Of a stretch of 64,000 nucleotides of DNA, positions 59,201-64,000 are shown piece by piece. Source of the DNA: Paguma larvata (taxonomy: Eukaryota > Chordata > Mammalia > Carnivora > Viverridae); assembly GCA_030068075.1 (NCBI GenBank), contig CM057829.1, positions 80,721,132 through 80,785,131 on the forward strand, in the 5' to 3' direction. The position numbers and the translations under genes are program-made. The notes below the pieces were generated by a model. The model was not told where the DNA came from and made no database searches. It worked only from the letters and a program-made list of their open reading frames with translations. The stretch's first letter is position 1. Each line of letters begins with the position of its first letter.

Positions 59201-60263
59201 TGCTTTGTAGCCTACTAAGGGCAAACATGCATTGAGAGTGGATAAGAGAAAGCCAAAGAGCAGAAGGGATGCGAGGCAGCTGTTGCTTTAATTGTTTCTT
59301 GCTTTTCTAGTCCCATCCCCACCTATCACTTTAATCCCTCCACATTTTCCTAGCCCAATCCTCAAAGCACAGCTCATTTTCAGGGAAGGAAAAGCTTCTT
59401 TCCAGGCCAACATTCTTCTCTACTCCCATTTCTTCTACCTGCTGCCTGGTAGTCAGCTGTGGAGCCTGCAATTCTCTTTTAAAACAGATCAAAAAGGGAA
59501 AGGTAATTTATATTTTAATGACAAGGCTTGGTTATGTGTTGGACACAGAGGGTTTATAGCCCTGGGAGGTAATTACTTGGGTTGAAAGGTGCTTCATCTG
59601 TTCAGATTGCAGCTTCCAACAGGGTGATGTTCTCCGTGAAACTGGTGATGGCAAAACCATCTGAGAAATCATGCAAGGAAATTTCATTAAAGGAACATTT
59701 CCCTTGTTCTCCAATTACTAAATTTAAAATTAATTACAAATTTTATTACTTTTATTAAAACAATCCAACTGAAACCCTTAATATGCTGTATAAAATTTAC
59801 TACGTGGGATGGTCAAAAAAGCCCTGGACTGGGGCTGCCCAGCAAACCACAGCATTGAAACCCACTCCCTGGACCTGACCTTTAACTGCCATTCTAGCTT
59901 GTGCCACATGTGCCCCTGTGGAATACGGGGAAAAATCAGATTTTTTCCCCTGCGACTGGCATGGTCTTTTACATAGAATCCATTCTATTCGAAAGATGGG
60001 AGAATCAAAGATAAAAAGGAAAATTATTTTCTTACCTATACTTCAGAAGATGTTTACTTCAGTGCCATTTTGAGCTTAAAGGAGAACTGAGCTAGTTAAT
60101 TCTCTCACATAGATTCATCAACACCATTCTACCCATGACAACCCCTTTCAAAGTACTATATTATCCCAAGGGCTACAAAAATATTGTACTATCCAAAGGA
60201 TCAAGAATGGAGTCTGATAACTGGTGTTATATGGAATAACAATATGATGCTAATATCATAGGT
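56296..60263. other. Repeat-poor stretch, candidate conserved region
   Basis: Almost 4 kb with no SINE, LTR or L1 that I can recognise. It retains CpGs (GTGCGGCGGAGTGAC at 57588; AAGGTAAGCGCGACATC near 58019) and AT-rich homeodomain-like words (59715-59760). The best open frame (57731-58117 minus, 128 codons) lacks known motifs. It could hold conserved regulatory elements near a developmental gene; conservation was not tested. Confidence 0.4.
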
Positions 60264-60273
60264 GACATTTAAA

Positions 60274-60486
60274 ATTGTTTTTAATGTTTATTCATTTTGA
60301 AGGAGAGAGACAGAGAATGAGGAGGGGAGGGGCAGAGACAGAGACAGAGAGGGAGACACAGAATCCAAAGCAGGCTCCAGGCTCTGAGCTGTCAGCACAG
60401 AGCCCACTGGGGGAGCTCAAACTCACTTAGATCATGACCTGAGCCGAAATTGGACGCTTAAATGACTGAGCCACCCTGGCGCCCCA
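60274..60486 (-). mobile_element. Felid long CAN-SINE
   Basis: Antisense copy with an expanded CAGAGA block (GGCAGAGACAGAGACAGAGA). Target duplication GACATTTAA at 60264-60272 and 60492-60500. Confidence 0.95.
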
Positions 60487-60499
60487 TAAAAGACATTTA

Positions 60500-62013
60500 A
60501 TATGTAACTTTTAAAACTTTTATTTTAAAATATCTTTAGGCTTACGTTAAAGTTACGTTAGACAAAATTAACTCAGGAAGTTCCCGTGTGTACTTCCCCC
60601 AGCTTCCCAGCATCTTGCATAACCTTAGCATAATTCTCGAAATTAAGGAATTAAGTTTGGTACAATACTCTTAACTAAACTGTCAATTTTATTTGCATTT
60701 CACCAGTTTACCACTAATAATACTTCTTCTATTCCGGGATTAAATCCAGAATGCCACAATGCATTTAATTTCATGTCTTCTCTGTCTTTCCCAATCTATG
60801 AAATTTTCCTAGTCTTTCTGTCTTTCATGATTGTGATGCTTTGAATGCAAGTGGCTAGTTATTTTGTAGAATTCCCTATAGTTGGCATTTGTCTCATCTT
60901 TTTTTTTTTAATTAGCCTAAGGGTATGCATTTTTGGCAAGAATGCCACAGAAGTGATGTGTCCTTGTAAATGTATCATATCAAATGGTACATGATATTGA
61001 TATGTCTTGTTTAAACTTGATCACTTAATTAAAATGATGTCTGCTATTCCCATAATGCTACTATTTTCTCCTTTAGGATTAATAAAATATCTTGGGGGGT
61101 GAAATAGATAATTTGAAATGGAAAAATATCCTCTTCTCTTCCAACTCGTGCCTACTGCTTTTAGCATCCGTCTCTAGATTTTGTTTGCAACAATTATTAC
61201 TGTCATTTTCTAATGGTCATTTTCCATCTCCTTTGTCTTTCTACATTTATTAATTGAAAGCACTTCATAAGGAAGAGCTGCTACTTCTTCCTCATTTATT
61301 CAATATGGGATGCTTGGTGTTTATCGTATTCTATAGGTTATAACCTAATGCTATCTTTGTTATTTTTCTTTCTCAAAATTATCCAGCTTTGGCTAATAGG
61401 AATTCTTTCAGGTTGGCTTTTATGATCTTTCAGTTTGAGTACTTCCTTATTTTATGCCATCACAAGATAGCTCAGGCTTAGTTTGCATTTGCTTGCCCAG
61501 GCCTGAAATCAACCGTTTACCAAAGAGCCCTGATTCCTTTAATTAGAGAATGCTATCTAGACATTAAGATTTGGGTGCTAAGTGTGTTCGCTGCTACTAA
61601 AATGTTATTTAGTAACATCCATCCAAGCCTTCTCAGTGGCTAAAACTTGTAAATGCATGTATATATAGTACTCAGCCCAAACACAAACATATCTTAAGTT
61701 ACCTTTGCGTCTATCATCATGTGTGGCATAAAACCATGAATTCATACTGAGACTTTTCATTGTAATCCATCACCACATCCTCTACCCCAGTCTTCTCATA
61801 GTTTTAAATTGCAACTTTTTCTGATAGTAAGAAACTTGACTCTCATTATCCATAATATACTTACTGACTCCTTCAAACGTAATATACACAAAGGTTGCTC
61901 ACCCAAACCCCTGCAAGAAACAAATCTTATAAATATAGTAAAAGTACTTTCTTATACTTTTTATTTTCGCCTTTGACTTATAGTATCCAAAATATTGATT
62001 CCCAAAGTAACTT
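60500..62013 (-). mobile_element. Old L1M 3'UTR/terminal region
   Basis: Antisense L1M terminal sequence: AAAATATCTTTAGGCTTACG, GAAGTTCCCGTGTGTACTTC, CAGAAGTGATGTGTCCTTG, ACTTGATCACTTAATTAAAA, TACTATTTTCTCCTTTAGGA, CTTTCAGGTTGGCTTTTATG, CCATGAATTCATACTGAGAC. No frame survives. The next L1 segment lies beyond the SINE pair. Confidence 0.7.
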
Positions 62014-62044
62014 AGGTTAGTTCTTTTCTTTAAAAAAAATGTTT

Positions 62045-62246
62045 GTGGCGCCTGGGTGGCTCAATCGGTTAAGCTTCTGATTTCAGCTCAGGTCATGATC
62101 TCACGGTTTGTGAATTTGAGCTCCATGTTGGCTCAGTGCTGACAGACTGGAGCCTGAAGCCTGCTTGGGATTCTGTGTCTCCCTCTCCCTCTGCCCCTTA
62201 CCTGCTCACGCTCTGTCTCTGTTAATGTTAAAAAATTGTTTTTAAT
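62045..62246 (+). mobile_element. CAN-SINE, inner plus-strand copy
   Basis: GTGGCGCCTGGGTGGCTCAA head through CTCACGCTCTGTCTCTG. The tail is irregular (TTAATGTTAAAAAATTG) instead of the usual CAAAAATAAATAAACATT, perhaps merged with the tail of the element it entered. Confidence 0.9.
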
Positions 62247-62429
62247 AAAATAATGTTTATTTTGAGAGAGAGAGTGAGCATGCATGTGAACGAGCGGAGA
62301 AAGGGCAAAGAGAGAGAAAAGAGAGAATCCCAAGCAGATTCCACACTGTCAGCGTGGATTCGATCCCAGGAACTATAAGATTAGGAACGGAGCTGAAATC
62401 AAGAGTTGGATGCTTAACTGGAGAGTTTC
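62247..62429 (-). mobile_element. CAN-SINE, outer minus-strand copy, diverged
   Basis: AATGTTTATTTTGAGAGAGA, then AGAGAATCCCAAGCAGATTC and TTGGATGCTTAACTGGAGAG. The tRNA-like head complement is badly decayed at its end. Older than its partner. Confidence 0.85.
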
Positions 62430-62559
62430 AGGTTAGTTCTTTTCTTACCTACTTACCTCAGTGTGTGTATTGTATTCATCTGTAATATAGTTAAGTTTGT
62501 TTGTTGCAATTTGTATTCCACTTTGTTTTCTCCTCTCATTCTGGTTGAGTATTTTCTAT

Positions 62560-64000
62560 CTAGAGACACTACAGAGTATATAAAAACTTTTGGTCTAGCC
62601 TGAGATCACAAAGATTTTCTCGTATATTTTCTTCCAGAAGTTTTCTGGCTTTGTGGTTTACATTTTGGTCCATGAACATTATGAGTTAGTAAAATATGGG
62701 TCGAGGTTCATTATTTATACCGGACACGTGGATGTGATTTTTTTTCCAATCACTATTTTCAAAAACAGACTATGCTCCCTTCACTGTAATTTCTATATAG
62801 TTAAAAAAAATCACTTGTTTATGATGCTGTGGGTATTTTTCTGGATTTTTCCCCATTCATTTAATTATCATTTCATCACTGCCACACTGTCTTGATTACT
62901 GGAGGTTCATATTAAATCTTGAGTTAGGTAGTGTTAGTCTTCCATTTTGTTCTTAATTTTCAAAATTAATTGGATTCTTCTAGTTTCTTTGCTTTTCCTT
63001 ATCCAGTTTAGACTCAGGTTATTAATTATCCATGAAGAAAAAGAAAAAGGCCTCCTGGAAATTTGATTTGGATTGAGTTGAATATATCTGAATATATATA
63101 TATACATATGTATATATATGTATATATGTATATATATATTGATTTGGAAATAATTTATATCTTAATAGTATTCAGGCTTCTAATCCATGAACACTGTATA
63201 TCTATTTATTAAATGTTCTTTGATTTATTTCATCAGTGTTTTATAGTTTTCAGCATGCTTATGATATGCATATTTTATTAGATTTATACCTAAGTATATC
63301 ATTTATCTCTGCTGTTGTAAATTTTACTGTACTTTTACATTTCAATTCCCAGTTATTCACTGATAATATGTAAAAATACAAGTGATTTTTGTATATTGAC
63401 TTGATATCTTGTGAACTTTTCAAACTGATTTATGAGATTTAAAAGCTTCTTAAAGATGCTTTAGGATTTTCTACATAAACATGTTGTTTGTGAATACAGA
63501 TCTATTTCTTTCCATCTTTTCAATCTATGCGCCTTTTATTCTTTTCCACGTCTTATTGAACTGTCTAGAACTTATGGTATAGTTGAAAAGAAATTGTGAG
63601 AAAGGACATCTCCACCTGGTCCTCAGTCTCGTGGGAAAGCATTCAGTCTTCCATCACTAAATATAAAGACAATGCTCGGTTTTGAGTAAAAATCCCTCCA
63701 TCAGGTCAAGGAAGCCTTCCTTTACTCTTGTTTCCTGAGAGTTTTAAATCATTAATAAATGTTGAACTTTGCTGAAAGCTTTTTATTCCCCCACATCTAT
63801 TGAAGGATTTCTTCCTTCTTGAGTGAGTGTTGGTAGTTTGTATTTTTCAAGGAGTTAGTTCATTCATTGAAGTTGCAGAATCTATGGGCATAGATGTCAC
63901 TACCATCTATATTTTCATAGAATCAGTTTTGTGTTCATAGCTTTTCTCTATTTTCATTTTTAAAAATTTTATTCATGTTTGCCCTTAATTTTATTATTTT
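62560..64000 (-). mobile_element. Old L1 ORF2 fragment, runs off right edge
   Basis: Antisense L1 ORF2: GATCACAAAGATTTTCTCGT, AATATGGGTCGAGGTTCATT, TAATCCATGAACACTGTATA, GTGTTTTATAGTTTTCAGCA, TTAGATTTATACCTAAGTAT, TTGTGAGAAAGGACATCTCC, GGGAAAGCATTCAGTCTTCC. Diverged, with a TA microsatellite inserted at 63089-63140. Its 5' side lies outside the window. Confidence 0.8.
63089..63140. repeat. (TA)n/(TATG)n microsatellite
   Basis: Alternating TA with TATGTA interruptions inside the L1 fragment. Confidence 0.9.

Larger units (their letters stand above)
62031..62429. mobile_element. Nested inverted CAN-SINE pair (composite)
   Basis: Two SINEs in opposite orientation, tail to tail: plus copy about 62045-62246, minus copy about 62247-62429 with remnants of its T-rich end at 62031-62044. 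One perfect 17-bp target duplication, AGGTTAGTTCTTTTCTT (62014-62030 and 62430-62446), encloses both. The simplest reading is that the plus copy landed in the tail of the older minus copy. Confidence 0.85.

Overview
The window reads as non-coding nuclear DNA from a cat-family (felid) mammal. The strongest evidence is about twenty copies of a tRNA-derived carnivore SINE. The best copy starts GGGGCGCCTGGGTGGCTCAG, carries Pol III A and B boxes, has a TCTCC/CTCTCT pyrimidine tract, and ends in AAATAAATAAACATTAAA. That is the feliform long CAN-SINE (SINEC_Fc type). Old mammalian repeats (MIR, L2, L1M, MLT1, MER5/MER20) fit the same conclusion. I found no exon, RNA gene or processed pseudogene I would defend. 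The longest open frames (198, 136, 128 and 123 codons) lie in repeats or have no recognisable product. The window is probably intergenic or deep intronic.

Layout. 1-6.5 kb: AT-rich sequence with one hAT MITE and simple repeats. 6.5-10.5 kb: a MaLR LTR, several SINEs, and a 229-bp local duplication (9184-9412 and 10105-10333) whose two breakpoints are sharp and one of which cuts through a SINE. 12.2-16.8 kb: a decayed sense-strand L1 ORF2 into which five SINEs, a 165-bp AAAG/AAGG microsatellite and a 0.5-kb LTR-like block have been inserted. 17.4-38.7 kb: SINE-poor (one copy), with MIR/L2 relics, a hAT MITE, a nested LTR stack at 21.0-22.3 kb, and stretches that look like candidate conserved non-coding elements. 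38.7-49.2 kb: two SINEs, MIR/L2 relics, and long ancient repeat-like blocks. 49.2-52.4 kb: antisense L1 (ORF2 plus 3'UTR) split by two SINEs. 53.2-56.3 kb: SINE, CA microsatellite, L1/MIR relics, MLT1 LTR. 56.3-60.2 kb: repeat-poor. 60.3-64 kb: SINE, antisense L1M 3'UTR, a nested inverted SINE pair, and an antisense L1 running off the right edge.

The most informative structures are historical rather than genic: the 229-bp duplication around a 692-bp segment; the three-layer nest MIR > old LTR > class II solo LTR with an intact 6-bp target duplication; and the SINE-within-SINE inverted pair sharing one 17-bp target duplication. No novel protein system is visible. Repeat family names come from remembered consensus patterns, not a search; boundaries without target duplications are approximate.
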